Shown piece by piece: positions 1 to 8,424 of a stretch of DNA of 64,000 bases. The notes under the pieces were generated by a model that was not told the origin of the DNA, did no database searches, and saw only the letters and a program-made list of their open reading frames with translations. The DNA comes from an uncultured Vampirovibrio sp. Its GTDB lineage: Bacteria > Cyanobacteriota > Vampirovibrionia > Gastranaerophilales > Gastranaerophilaceae. Made by a program: the position numbers and the translations under genes. Location: assembly GCA_910584405.1 (NCBI GenBank), contig CAJUAL010000002.1, positions 124,001 through 188,000 of the forward strand, given 5' to 3'. Positions within the stretch are counted from its first letter, which is position 1. The number at the start of each line of letters is the position of its first letter.

Positions 1-1
1 T

Positions 2-571
2 AGCAAACTTTTGGTGGCTCAGAAAACGATAAATGATGAGTATGGAACTCCTGATGAATGGCGGTTTTCAAATTATGTTACCGATTCTGACGATAGTTGT
101 AATTTTGAAATTTTTAAACGATATGCAACAGAGTTATCTGCAATATCAATAACAGATACAGGAAATTATAAATATGAAACAACAGGCTTATCGTCAAAAG
201 CAAAAATGCTGAACGGTACCTTGGCAAAGGGTGTTCCGGATTGGGCAACAATTGGTTATGTGTTTGAAGGTAATCAATGTCGCAGAATGCAGTTAAAAAG
301 CGGAGCAACAGTTGTGATGTTTTTTGCAAATACTAAAGGTGGCGTTTATTGGACGCTGGTTGGTAAAAAAATGTATGCAGCATTTATGATAGATATAAAC
401 GGTGTTTCTCCTCCAAATATTATAGGACGTGACATATTTGCGTTTGGATTAAAAGACGGTAATAATTCAATTGTTCCTTATATGGATGATACTGCTGATT
501 GTAATAAACAGGGAGCAGGTTTATCCTGTTCAAGGAAAATTATTCAGGATGATTGGAAAATGAATTACTAA
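2..571 (+). CDS. Prepilin-like protein, 5'-truncated by window edge
   Basis: The frame is open from the first bases, so the N-terminal cleavage/methylation segment lies outside the window. The visible part begins SKLLVAQKT, which matches the middle of the complete prepilin at 27347-28141. The C-terminal third is almost the same in both proteins: a DINGxSPPNIIGRDIFAFGL loop, then a Cys-containing tail ending in WKMNY. The D-I/L-N-G...PN..G.D.F signature recurs in every prepilin of the window and resembles a metal-binding or structural loop of secreted pseudopilins. The central region differs from the paralogue. The role is inferred: an exported, inner-membrane-anchored pilin-like protein. Because the start is missing, its promoter and leader type are unknown. 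Confidence 0.8.
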   Translation, partial: SKLLVAQKTINDEYGTPDEWRFSNYVTDSDDSCNFEIFKRYATELSAISITDTGNYKYETTGLSSKAKMLNGTLAKGVPDWATIGYVFEGNQCRRMQLKSGATVVMFFANTKGGVYWTLVGKKMYAAFMIDINGVSPPNIIGRDIFAFGLKDGNNSIVPYMDDTADCNKQGAGLSCSRKIIQDDWKMNY

Positions 572-645
572 TTGTTATAAAATGTAACGATTTTGCCGTT
601 ATATGAAAAAATTTTTGGAAAAAATGTTTTATATAAGCAGGTACG

Positions 646-651
646 TATAAT
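646..651 (+). promoter_or_regulatory. Possible -10 box before the small coiled-coil gene
   Basis: A perfect TATAAT lies 11 bases before the ATG at 663. No convincing -35 sits 16-18 bases upstream. If used, transcription would begin about five bases before the start codon, giving an almost leaderless mRNA. No ribosome binding site is visible. Confidence 0.3.
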
Positions 652-662
652 GGCGGATTTCT

Positions 663-923
663 ATGCTCAATTTTAATTATTGGTACAACAATGACCCTGA
701 AAAATTATATAAAAAGCATCACTGTTGCAGTGCATCAGGCGGTATTAGCAGTGCAAGACGGGAAGCTATTTTGCGTAAAATTAAGATGCTTGCAGAGAAA
801 ATTAAACGTCTGAGAGATCAATTGAGTATGGCAAAATCTCCTTCTGAGAAAAATTCTTTGCAAATAAGAATAGAGCAGACTCAAGCTGAAATTGCTATTT
901 TGGAGCGAGAACTCAATACTTGA
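663..923 (+). CDS. Small coiled-coil protein, unknown function
   Basis: An 86-residue protein I do not recognise. Residues 1-25 are aromatic and Cys/His-containing (WYNNDPEKLYKKHHCC). Residues about 30-85 form a single charged amphipathic helix with heptad-like spacing (KIKMLAEKIKRLRDQLSMA...), predicted to be a coiled coil. There is no signal peptide or membrane segment. No good ribosome binding site precedes the ATG. The gene ends inside the -35 box of the kdsA promoter. A similar helix-rich small protein is encoded at 15152-15532, but I see no clear sequence identity between them. Confidence 0.6.
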   Translation: MLNFNYWYNNDPEKLYKKHHCCSASGGISSARREAILRKIKMLAEKIKRLRDQLSMAKSPSEKNSLQIRIEQTQAEIAILERELNT

Positions 924-948
924 TAATTAAATATATTTTTCATATAAT
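920..948 (+). promoter_or_regulatory. Promoter of kdsA, apparently leaderless
   Basis: TTGATA (920-925), a 17-base spacer, then TATAAT (943-948). The expected start of transcription, about seven bases after the -10 box, coincides with the A of the kdsA ATG at 955. There is no Shine-Dalgarno sequence, so the transcript is probably leaderless. The stop codon of the preceding gene lies within the -35 box. Confidence 0.65.
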
Positions 949-954
949 TTTCGT

Positions 955-1782
955 ATGGAAAATATTAAGAGAATTAAATTAAGGGATTTTGAGATTGGTG
1001 GGGATAAATTAACAATTCTTGCCGGTCCGTGTGCTATTGAAAGCCAAGAAATTTTAGACCAAACCGCAGAAGGTTTAAAAAAATTTACAAAAGAATTGGA
1101 TATAAATTTTGTATTCAAATCTTCATTTGATAAGGCAAACCGCTCTTCAATTACTTCATTCAGAGGTCCGGGGCTTGAAAAAGGTTTGAAAATGCTTCAA
1201 GAGGTAAAAGAAAAGTATGATTTACCGATTGTAACCGATATTCATACACCGGATCAGGCAGAAATAGCGGCAGAAGTTGCTGATATTATTCAGATTCCCG
1301 CATTTTTATGCAGACAAACCGATTTACTTGTCGCAGCAGCTAAAACCGGCAAAATTGTTAATATTAAAAAAGGACAATTCTTAGCTCCTGAACAAATGGG
1401 AAGCTTGGTTAAAAAAGTAGAAGATTCGGGAAATACTAATATTATGTTGACCGATAGAGGTTCGTCATTCGGGTATAATAACCTCGTAACAGATTTTAGA
1501 GGAATCCCGATTATGCAAACTTTTGGCTACCCTGTTGTTTTTGATGCAACTCACAGTGTTCAATTACCCGGGGCTAACGGTAATTGTTCGGGTGGTGACA
1601 GAAGATTTGTTCCTGTTCTTGCAAAAGCTGCTATGGCAGTAGGGGCGAACGTTTTATTCTTTGAAGTTCACCCAAATCCTGATAAAGCGCTTTGCGACGG
1701 ACCTAATATGGTTGCACTAAAAGATGCTAAAAAACTTTTTGCTATGTGTAAGAAAATTTTTGAAGTCGTCAGAGGTAAATAG
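955..1782 (+). CDS. kdsA: 3-deoxy-8-phosphooctulonate synthase (Kdo-8-P synthase)
   Basis: A 275-residue protein, the usual length for KdsA. It condenses arabinose-5-phosphate with phosphoenolpyruvate to make Kdo-8-phosphate for the inner core of lipopolysaccharide, in the cytoplasm. Family landmarks are LAGPCAIES near residue 23, FKSSFDKANRSS near 55, the conserved DxHxxxQAE segment, IMLTDRGSSFGYNN, and DATHSVQLPG. It starts at the ATG that coincides with the predicted transcription start. It is followed closely by a hydrolase, pheS and rseP on the same strand. Its presence, with lpxI, lpxB and lpxK elsewhere in the window, argues for a Kdo-lipid A outer membrane. Confidence 0.97.
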   Translation: MENIKRIKLRDFEIGGDKLTILAGPCAIESQEILDQTAEGLKKFTKELDINFVFKSSFDKANRSSITSFRGPGLEKGLKMLQEVKEKYDLPIVTDIHTPDQAEIAAEVADIIQIPAFLCRQTDLLVAAAKTGKIVNIKKGQFLAPEQMGSLVKKVEDSGNTNIMLTDRGSSFGYNNLVTDFRGIPIMQTFGYPVVFDATHSVQLPGANGNCSGGDRRFVPVLAKAAMAVGANVLFFEVHPNPDKALCDGPNMVALKDAKKLFAMCKKIFEVVRGK

Positions 1783-1793
1783 GTAAGTTTAAA

Positions 1794-2420
1794 ATGATTT
1801 TAAAAACTTTTATCGAAGGTCCGATTGACGCGAATAATTATCTTATAATAGACAAAAAAACTAACGATGCTGTTTTGATTGACTGTTCATCAGCTCGTCC
1901 TGAGTTTATCAATGCTGTAAAAGAATCAGGAGTTAATTTAAAATATATTCTCTTGACTCACGGTCACTTTGACCACCTGTTAGGTGTTGATAAATTTAAA
2001 GAAGTGTTCGGCGTTGATACTTATGTGGCAGAAGATGATATGGAACAGGTTAATCTTGTTCCGAATATGATGCAGATGTTTGCAGGAATGATGCCTGTAA
2101 ATATTTCAAGTATTAAAAATTTTGTAACTGACGGAGATGAATTTATCATCGGTGATACAAAAATTAAAGCAATATCAACTCCGGGGCATACGCAGGGCGG
2201 AATGTGTTACCTTGTCGGGGATAAACTCTTTTCCGGCGATACATTGTTTCAATCAAGTGTCGGAAGATGCGATTTAATCGGCGGTAGTTTAAGCAACATT
2301 GTTGACAGTATTAAAAATAAACTGTTTACACTGCCGGATGAAACAGAGGTCTTCCCGGGGCACGGTGCTAAAACGACTATCGGGTTTGAGAAAAAATATA
2401 ATGAAATTTTAAATATATAG
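1794..2420 (+). CDS. MBL-fold metallo-hydrolase, glyoxalase II-like
   Basis: A 208-residue single-domain metallo-beta-lactamase fold. The metal site is complete: THGHFDH near residue 58 (HxHxDH), PGHTQGG near 132, SGDTLF near 149 and PGHG near 188. This pattern fits the YcbL/glyoxalase-II-type thiolester hydrolases, cytosolic and binding two metal ions. The substrate cannot be read from the sequence. It lies 11 bases after kdsA and 9 bases before pheS, so it is probably cotranscribed with them. A ribosome binding site is weak. Confidence 0.88.
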   Translation: MILKTFIEGPIDANNYLIIDKKTNDAVLIDCSSARPEFINAVKESGVNLKYILLTHGHFDHLLGVDKFKEVFGVDTYVAEDDMEQVNLVPNMMQMFAGMMPVNISSIKNFVTDGDEFIIGDTKIKAISTPGHTQGGMCYLVGDKLFSGDTLFQSSVGRCDLIGGSLSNIVDSIKNKLFTLPDETEVFPGHGAKTTIGFEKKYNEILNI

Positions 2421-2429
2421 AGGTTAGAG

Positions 2430-3467
2430 ATGAAAGAACAATTAGAAAAAATTTATTCAAGTGCTGTTGCTGATATTGAAAAAGCTGCAACCGTTAAGGA
2501 CTTAGAGGATATAAAATTCAAATATTTAAGCCGTAAAGGTGAATTTAATGAAATTAAAAAAGGTTTAAAAGACTTATCACCTGAGGATAAAAGAGTTGTC
2601 GGCTCTTTGGCTAACGAAATTACCCAAAAACTTGAATCTTCTATCGGTGAAAAGTTTAAAGTTTTCTATGAACAAGAACTTAACAAAAAGCTTGAAAAAG
2701 AAAGAATTGATGTAACACTTCCGGGGCAATATGTTTCAATGGGTCATGTTCATCCGCTTACATCAACTACCAATGAAATTGTTTCAATATTTCAAAGTTT
2801 AGGTTTTTCAGTAGTTGCTAATGAAAATTCACCTGAGGTTGAAACAGAATATTTTAACTTTGATATGTTAAATGTTCCAAAAGATCACCCTGCTCGTGAT
2901 ATGCAAGATACATTCTATACAAATGTTGCATCAAATGTAATTTTGAGAAGCCAAACATCAGGTGCTCAAATTCACGCAATGGAAGGTCAAAAACCTCCAA
3001 TCAGGGTTATCGCACCGGGTAGAGTTTACAGAAACGAAAATATAAATTCACGTAAAAATAATTTCTTCCACCAAATAGAAGGTCTTTATGTTGATAAAGA
3101 TATAACTTTCGGGGATTTGAAGGGTGTTTTAAATGAATTTATAAGACTTTATTTTGGGGCAAGTCGTCCTACAAGATTCAGAAGCAGTTTCTTCCCGTTC
3201 ACAGAACCTTCAGCTGAAATAGATGTTCAATGCATTATGTGCGAAGGAAAAGGCTGCAGAACATGTTCAGGTACAGGATGGTTAGAAATCTTAGGGGCAG
3301 GCATGGTTGACCCTAACGTATTACGCGGTGTCGGAATTGATCCTGATGTATATTCAGGTTTTGCTTTCGGTATGGGTGTTGAAAGATTGGCTATGCTTAA
3401 GTATGCAGTTGACGATATCCGATTGTTCTTTAATAATGATGTAAGATTTTTAGAACAGTTTAAGTAG
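2430..3467 (+). CDS. pheS: Phenylalanyl-tRNA synthetase alpha subunit
   Basis: A 345-residue class II synthetase subunit that forms alpha2-beta2 with PheT and charges tRNA-Phe. The N-terminal about 90 residues form the coiled-coil arm. The catalytic core shows the family's motif 2 (RVYRNENIN, with HQIEG after it) and motif 3 (GFAFGMGVERLAML). A CxxC...CxxC-like stretch before motif 3 (CIMCEGKGCRTC) is common in this family. The start has GAGGTTAGAG upstream. pheT does not follow and is not in the window; the next gene is rseP, so the two subunits must be encoded apart. Confidence 0.97.
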   Translation: MKEQLEKIYSSAVADIEKAATVKDLEDIKFKYLSRKGEFNEIKKGLKDLSPEDKRVVGSLANEITQKLESSIGEKFKVFYEQELNKKLEKERIDVTLPGQYVSMGHVHPLTSTTNEIVSIFQSLGFSVVANENSPEVETEYFNFDMLNVPKDHPARDMQDTFYTNVASNVILRSQTSGAQIHAMEGQKPPIRVIAPGRVYRNENINSRKNNFFHQIEGLYVDKDITFGDLKGVLNEFIRLYFGASRPTRFRSSFFPFTEPSAEIDVQCIMCEGKGCRTCSGTGWLEILGAGMVDPNVLRGVGIDPDVYSGFAFGMGVERLAMLKYAVDDIRLFFNNDVRFLEQFK

Positions 3468-3517
3468 GCTTTAACCACCCGTCGCGGGGGACAAATAATA
3501 AATAGAATGAGGTATTT

Positions 3518-4885
3518 ATGTCTATAGTTATAATGATTTTACTGTTAGGATTTTTAATCCTTATACATGAAATGGGACATTTCTTTGCGGCAAGAGCATT
3601 AGGAATTAAAGTTTCAAAGTTTGCGTTAGGATTTCCTATCGGACCGACTCTTTGGAGTAAAAAAATCGGAGATGTAGAATACCTTATTCACGCTTGTTTA
3701 ATTGGCGGATATGTAGCTTTTCCTGATGATGAAAAAGATTCTGATTTGCCAATGGATTCAAAAGAACGATTTATAAACAATCCTGTTTGGAAGCGAATGA
3801 TTGTAATATCAGCAGGTGTTCTTATGAACCTTGTTGTTGCATTTCTTCTGGTTTTCGTTGTTGCAGGAATCTGGGGCGAATTGCCTTCTGGGATTCAACA
3901 GGTTTATGCAGGGAAAGTTTTACAGGAAGGCAATTCGCCTGCATATTTAGGCGGTATGCAAAATGAAGACAGAATCCTTACTATTAATGGTTCTGATATA
4001 AATTCCGGATATGCCTTTACAACATATATCAAAAACAGTATGGCATATGATGGAAAGATTGAAAAATCTGCGCTTGATGAAAACCTTTTAAAATTAGAAA
4101 ACTTAAATAAAGGGATAGCTAAAGACGGTGTTATTGCAAAAGGTACAGAAGTTAAACTTCCTCAAAACTTGACAGAACCGGCTTTAAAGCTTGATGATGA
4201 TATTTTAAAAGGTGTTGCTTTTTATAAAGATAACCAATTAAAACTTAATAATAATCAAATTAAACTAAGAGATGAACTTACCCAAAAAGCAACTTACACA
4301 TCTGACGGTACATATACATTGGAAGATGTTGCTTATGCGATATCAGACAACGTAAGACCATTAGATATTGTGGTTTTACGCGGGGGTGAAAAAGTTCAAT
4401 TAAAGACAATTTATCCTGACAAAGAAGGTTTAATCAGGGTTATGCCAAAAATCGAGGCAATTACCGTAAAAACAAAAACCTTACCGCAGATTATAAAAGA
4501 GGGTTCAAAATATCTTTGGAAACAGACAGCTATGCAGATATACGGATTTTATCAACTGGTAACAGGTAAAATTCCTGCAAAAGAAATGCATGGTATAGTC
4601 GCTGTAGCTAAGATTGGCGGAGATGTAATAAACAGTGGAGGATTAGCTTCAGGATTATTGTTAACGGCAATTATTTCAGCTTGGCTTGCTATTTTGAATT
4701 TCTTGCCTATACCTGCGTTAGACGGTGGTCATATGATGTTTTTAATTATCGAAAAACTTAGAGGAAAACCTGTCAGCGAGAAGGCTATAGAGATTGCAAG
4801 CACGGTATTTTTCGTGTTAATAGTAATTCTTGCATTTTTGTTGATATTTAATGATATCTATGCGCTTGTGACACATAAACTATAG
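3518..4885 (+). CDS. rseP: Site-2 intramembrane zinc protease, RseP family
   Basis: A 455-residue membrane metalloprotease (S2P/M50). The N-terminal helix carries the zinc motif HEMGH at residues 17-21, and the third zinc ligand is in LDGGH near residue 402, followed by C-terminal hydrophobic helices. A PDZ-like region lies in between. Residues about 165-285 add a charged, lysine- and asparagine-rich stretch to the PDZ region, making the protein longer than many cyanobacterial homologues. Likely role: cleavage of anti-sigma factors or signal-peptide remnants in the inner membrane. An ECF sigma/anti-sigma pair is encoded at 41.8-42.6 kb. The start has GAATGAGG upstream. Confidence 0.9.
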   Translation: MSIVIMILLLGFLILIHEMGHFFAARALGIKVSKFALGFPIGPTLWSKKIGDVEYLIHACLIGGYVAFPDDEKDSDLPMDSKERFINNPVWKRMIVISAGVLMNLVVAFLLVFVVAGIWGELPSGIQQVYAGKVLQEGNSPAYLGGMQNEDRILTINGSDINSGYAFTTYIKNSMAYDGKIEKSALDENLLKLENLNKGIAKDGVIAKGTEVKLPQNLTEPALKLDDDILKGVAFYKDNQLKLNNNQIKLRDELTQKATYTSDGTYTLEDVAYAISDNVRPLDIVVLRGGEKVQLKTIYPDKEGLIRVMPKIEAITVKTKTLPQIIKEGSKYLWKQTAMQIYGFYQLVTGKIPAKEMHGIVAVAKIGGDVINSGGLASGLLLTAIISAWLAILNFLPIPALDGGHMMFLIIEKLRGKPVSEKAIEIASTVFFVLIVILAFLLIFNDIYALVTHKL

Positions 4886-4942
4886 GCATGAGATTGTAAC
4901 TTGCTTGGCGCGTAATTTGTAGTAATGTACAGTACGAAGTAC

Positions 4943-5428
4943 TCACTTGTGGTAGGTTTCGCCTTTAATAATTTTGAACGCACGGTAAATCTGTTCAACA
5001 AGAATTAATCTTGCAAACTGGTGTAAAAAAGTCATTTTAGACATACTCATTTTAAAGTTTGCGCGTTTTGAAACGTTTTTACCAATCCCGCAGGAAGAAC
5101 CTATTACAAAAACGATTTCCTGAACACCGTCGTTTGTTAGGTCTGTAATTTTGTCGGCAAAATCTTCGCTTGATAGTTGTTTACCCTCAATCTCCATTGT
5201 AATTACATAATCAAGCGGTTTAATATTAGACAGAATTTTCTCGCCTTCATCTTCAAGTATTTTATCCGTGAGGTTTTCGTCTTTTATTTCAATCGGAGAA
5301 AGTTCCAAAACAGTAACGGAAGCGTAAGGGGTAAGTCTTTTTAGAAATTCGTTTATCCCTTCTTTTAGAAATTTTTCTTTAATTTTACCAAGTGCGATAA
5401 TCTTAATTTTCAATTTTTGTATTATCAC
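4943..5428 (-). CDS. rlmH: 23S rRNA pseudouridine-1915 N3-methyltransferase
   Basis: A SPOUT-class methyltransferase of about 160 residues. It modifies m3-pseudouridine 1915 of 23S rRNA in the ribosomal A-site helix using S-adenosylmethionine. Conserved features are KIIALGKIKEKFL at the N-terminus, FVIGSSCGIG in the cofactor knot, and a C-terminus ending in GETYHK as in the family. The reading frame offers no ATG: it starts either with GTG (5428) or with TTG (5413), and both overlap the end of the upstream mscS-like gene. The two genes are therefore translationally coupled. It converges on rseP. Confidence 0.9.
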   Translation of the reverse strand: MIIQKLKIKIIALGKIKEKFLKEGINEFLKRLTPYASVTVLELSPIEIKDENLTDKILEDEGEKILSNIKPLDYVITMEIEGKQLSSEDFADKITDLTNDGVQEIVFVIGSSCGIGKNVSKRANFKMSMSKMTFLHQFARLILVEQIYRAFKIIKGETYHK

Positions 5429-6224
5429 TTTCTATATAAACTGAGTGTGACGGGAATGCAAAATCAATATTTGCATTACGGTATTTTTTGATAACTTCTT
5501 CCAAAAATTCGCCGCGAACTTTTAGGAATTTATCGTACGAACCTGATTTTACATAACCGCGAAATCTTATATTTATCGAGCTGTCGCCCAGATCATGAAC
5601 TGCGACGGTAAATTCGTTATGAATTTCTTTATGATTAATAGCTGTTTCTTTTAATATATCTTGTGCAAGTTTTATATTATCGTTATTTGTTGAATAAACT
5701 ACTCCGAAAGTAATGTTTATAAATCGTTTTTTAGCTTGAGAAACATTTGTTATAATCGCATTTGCTGCAACATTATTTGGAATATTTATTAAAAAATTAT
5801 CTAAATCTCGTATTTTTGTAGAGCGGATATTTATATCTTCAACATAACCTTCAATTCCGTTGACTTTGACATAATCACCTATTTTATAAACATGATCAGA
5901 AAGGATTTCAAGGCTTCCGAATATGTTTGCCAACGCGTCTTTAGCTGCCATACCGACAGCGATACCGCCTATTCCAAAGCCTGCCAGAATTGATGATATT
6001 GAGTAACCTTGGCTTTGTAAAAGTCCTGTAATTGCGATAAAGATAATTATCGCTTTTAATAATTTCATTATAATCGGGATGAAACGTAATAATGGAGAAT
6101 TTGCTTCCTGATTACGAATTTTTTCTATGATTTTTTTATCGACAATATCTATTATCGTAAATAAGATTAAGATTAATACTAAGTTTATTCCAAGTGCGAT
6201 TAATCCTTTTTCCCAATTTGGCAT
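5403..6224 (-). CDS. MscS-family mechanosensitive channel
   Basis: A 273-residue small-conductance mechanosensitive channel. Three N-terminal membrane segments (residues about 9-30, 48-68 and 76-100) are followed by the glycine/alanine pore helix (GFGIGGIAVGMAAKDALAN) and the beta domain with VNGxEGYVEDINIRSTKIRD. It opens under membrane tension to release solutes during hypo-osmotic shock. The length matches E. coli MscS. It overlaps rlmH by 26 bases and is the first gene of that pair. An ATG start is preceded by GAAAGGATAAA. Confidence 0.92.
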   Translation of the reverse strand: MPNWEKGLIALGINLVLILILFTIIDIVDKKIIEKIRNQEANSPLLRFIPIIMKLLKAIIIFIAITGLLQSQGYSISSILAGFGIGGIAVGMAAKDALANIFGSLEILSDHVYKIGDYVKVNGIEGYVEDINIRSTKIRDLDNFLINIPNNVAANAIITNVSQAKKRFINITFGVVYSTNNDNIKLAQDILKETAINHKEIHNEFTVAVHDLGDSSINIRFRGYVKSGSYDKFLKVRGEFLEEVIKKYRNANIDFAFPSHSVYIESDNTKIEN

Positions 6225-6344
6225 TGTTTTATCCTTTCGTTTATTTTATTATATGGAGTAAATATTTATAAAAAAGATTATGTAAATATTTTATAAATAT
6301 TTTTACTTTAGCATTAAGTTTGTTAAACTGTATAGAAGAGGGAT

Positions 6345-8321
6345 ATGTATAAAAATACATTAAAAATATCAATACTGGTTATAGTGCTATGTCTTGGATT
6401 TTTCTTTGCAAAGGTTTATCAGCCTGCGGGAAAAACTGTTCGGGTGTATAAAAATGCACTGAAAGATTTTGATAATGAGAATTATTCAAATTCATATTAT
6501 TTGTTTTCAAGGGTTGGATATTTATCTGCGCTAAAGCCTATGGCTTTATATCGGCAGGCATTGTGTGCAAAGGCTCTTGGAGATAAAAAGACAGAGTTAA
6601 AAGTTTATCAAAAATTGTTTAAATATTATCCTTCAAGTAAGTTAAGCATGGAAGCAAGATATCAGGCAGGGCAGCTGCTTATTGACGAAAACCCTGCGAG
6701 GGCTCAAAAATATTTTAATAAAGTCTCAAAATCCGATATAGATGAAGATTATAAGATTGCGTCAAAGTATTACAATGCAAGAATTGAGTCAGCCAGATTA
6801 AAGTATTCGAAATCACCTTTTAAGGGGAAAAAATCAGCAAAAATAGAACAGGCATTTCGCGACTATTTAGAGCATGCACCTGACGGAAGGTTAGCTGTTA
6901 ATGTGGCTAATACTTGGAAAAAATTTAATCCTGACTTGGCGGCATCAGATGTAATGCTTGTTTCAAAAGCTTACTATCTTGCATCAATGTATAAAGAATC
7001 GTCAGAATCACTTAAAGATGTTTCTTTGAAAGAATCTTGGGCGCTAAAAGCTTCAAATGCTTATGCTCAAAAGAATTTTGAACAAACAAAAACTTATGTT
7101 GAAGATGGTATTTTAAAATATGCGGATTCTGTGTCAGATGAAGATTATAAGCGTGCAGTCGGTGATTATTTAAAAATATTTAAAGATGATGATAAATACA
7201 CTTATACCTCAAAGCTTTTCTTGCTTGCAAAAGGTAAAAACAAGGATTATATTTGGAATTTGAAGTGTGAAGCTTCTCCAAAAACAGAAAAAGCGGCTTG
7301 TTTTAACTCTTTATATGCAAATTATCCAAACGGTAATTATGCCCAAAATGCGATGTATCAGATATTTAAGCTTGAACTTGCAAATAAGAATTATTCAGAA
7401 GTAAAAAGATTAGCTCATGATTATTTGAACCGTTTTTCAAATAATGATAACGCGGCAGAGGTTATGTTCTGGCTTGGAAAAACTGAATTAAAATACTCTC
7501 GCAGGACTGATGCTATGAATTGTTTTCAGGAGATTATAAAAAAATATCCTGATTCTTATTATGCATATCGTGCATTTTGGATTTTAAACAATATAGGACC
7601 CGCTGTTATAAAAGCTTCTTTAGAGTATAAACCTGTTGTGTATCCTTATAAGATGCCATCTAAGGGTGATTTTTTATATAATTTGTTATCGGTCGATGAT
7701 TACGATTTAATCGCAAAATTTTCTAAAGATGAATTTATAAAAAGCTGGGTTGAGTATAAAAAGGGAAACTATTCAAAATCAGCTTTAGTAGCACGGGACG
7801 CTATGGCAAATCTTGAAGTTAAACCTGTGAAAAATGATTTGCGCTGGCGTCTTGTATATCCGCAGAATTATTATATACAGGTTCACGGGTACGCAAGGCA
7901 GTATAAGAATAATGATGCGTTGATAATGTCAATTATAAGAGAAGAAAGTTACTTTAACTCAGAAGCTCAAAGCGGAGTCGGGGCAATGGGATTAATGCAA
8001 TTGATGCCGTCAACTGCGCATGAAATAGGGCAGAAAAACGGGATTGAATTTAATACGCAGTATTTGTTAAATCCTGAGTTAAATATAAAACTTGGTAATA
8101 TTTATTTCTCAATTCTTCGCGGAATGCTGTCAGATAAAGATGTTCATGCAGTAGCTGCATATAACGGCGGAATCGGTTCGGTTTCAAAGTGGAAATCTGA
8201 TTTTAAATACAGTGATGTTGATGAGTTTGTTGAGCAAATTCCGTATGATGAAACTCAAAATTATGTGAAAAAGGTTTTCAGAAGCTACTGGAACTACACA
8301 AGAATATACCAGGAGCAGTAA
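6345..8321 (+). CDS. slt: Soluble lytic murein transglycosylase
   Basis: A 658-residue protein with one N-terminal membrane/signal segment (residues about 7-25). A long helical TPR-like superhelix (about 35-480) precedes a C-terminal lysozyme-like SLT domain. The catalytic glutamate lies in REESYFNSEAQSGVGAMGLM near residue 530, and AAYNGGIGSVSKW follows. It cleaves glycan strands of peptidoglycan in the periplasm to give 1,6-anhydro products. The domain order is that of Slt70. The next gene is a SpoIID-type protein, which also acts on peptidoglycan. Confidence 0.92.
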   Translation: MYKNTLKISILVIVLCLGFFFAKVYQPAGKTVRVYKNALKDFDNENYSNSYYLFSRVGYLSALKPMALYRQALCAKALGDKKTELKVYQKLFKYYPSSKLSMEARYQAGQLLIDENPARAQKYFNKVSKSDIDEDYKIASKYYNARIESARLKYSKSPFKGKKSAKIEQAFRDYLEHAPDGRLAVNVANTWKKFNPDLAASDVMLVSKAYYLASMYKESSESLKDVSLKESWALKASNAYAQKNFEQTKTYVEDGILKYADSVSDEDYKRAVGDYLKIFKDDDKYTYTSKLFLLAKGKNKDYIWNLKCEASPKTEKAACFNSLYANYPNGNYAQNAMYQIFKLELANKNYSEVKRLAHDYLNRFSNNDNAAEVMFWLGKTELKYSRRTDAMNCFQEIIKKYPDSYYAYRAFWILNNIGPAVIKASLEYKPVVYPYKMPSKGDFLYNLLSVDDYDLIAKFSKDEFIKSWVEYKKGNYSKSALVARDAMANLEVKPVKNDLRWRLVYPQNYYIQVHGYARQYKNNDALIMSIIREESYFNSEAQSGVGAMGLMQLMPSTAHEIGQKNGIEFNTQYLLNPELNIKLGNIYFSILRGMLSDKDVHAVAAYNGGIGSVSKWKSDFKYSDVDEFVEQIPYDETQNYVKKVFRSYWNYTRIYQEQ

Positions 8322-8424
8322 AAATCTGCCCTCCTTGGCTTGGGACGCCCGGGCGGGTGAGTTAATAGTAAAAATCATACTTTTGGTTTATTACAAAATC
8401 GGTGAAAGTGTTAAAATAAAGACT

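Noticed and set aside
6308..6336. TTAGCA-17-TATAGA as promoter of slt
   Set aside because: It would place the transcript start after the ribosome binding site that precedes the slt ATG.
8335..8424. TTG-started extension of the SpoIID protein
   Set aside because: The ATG at 8425 gives a proper signal peptide; the extension would bury it.
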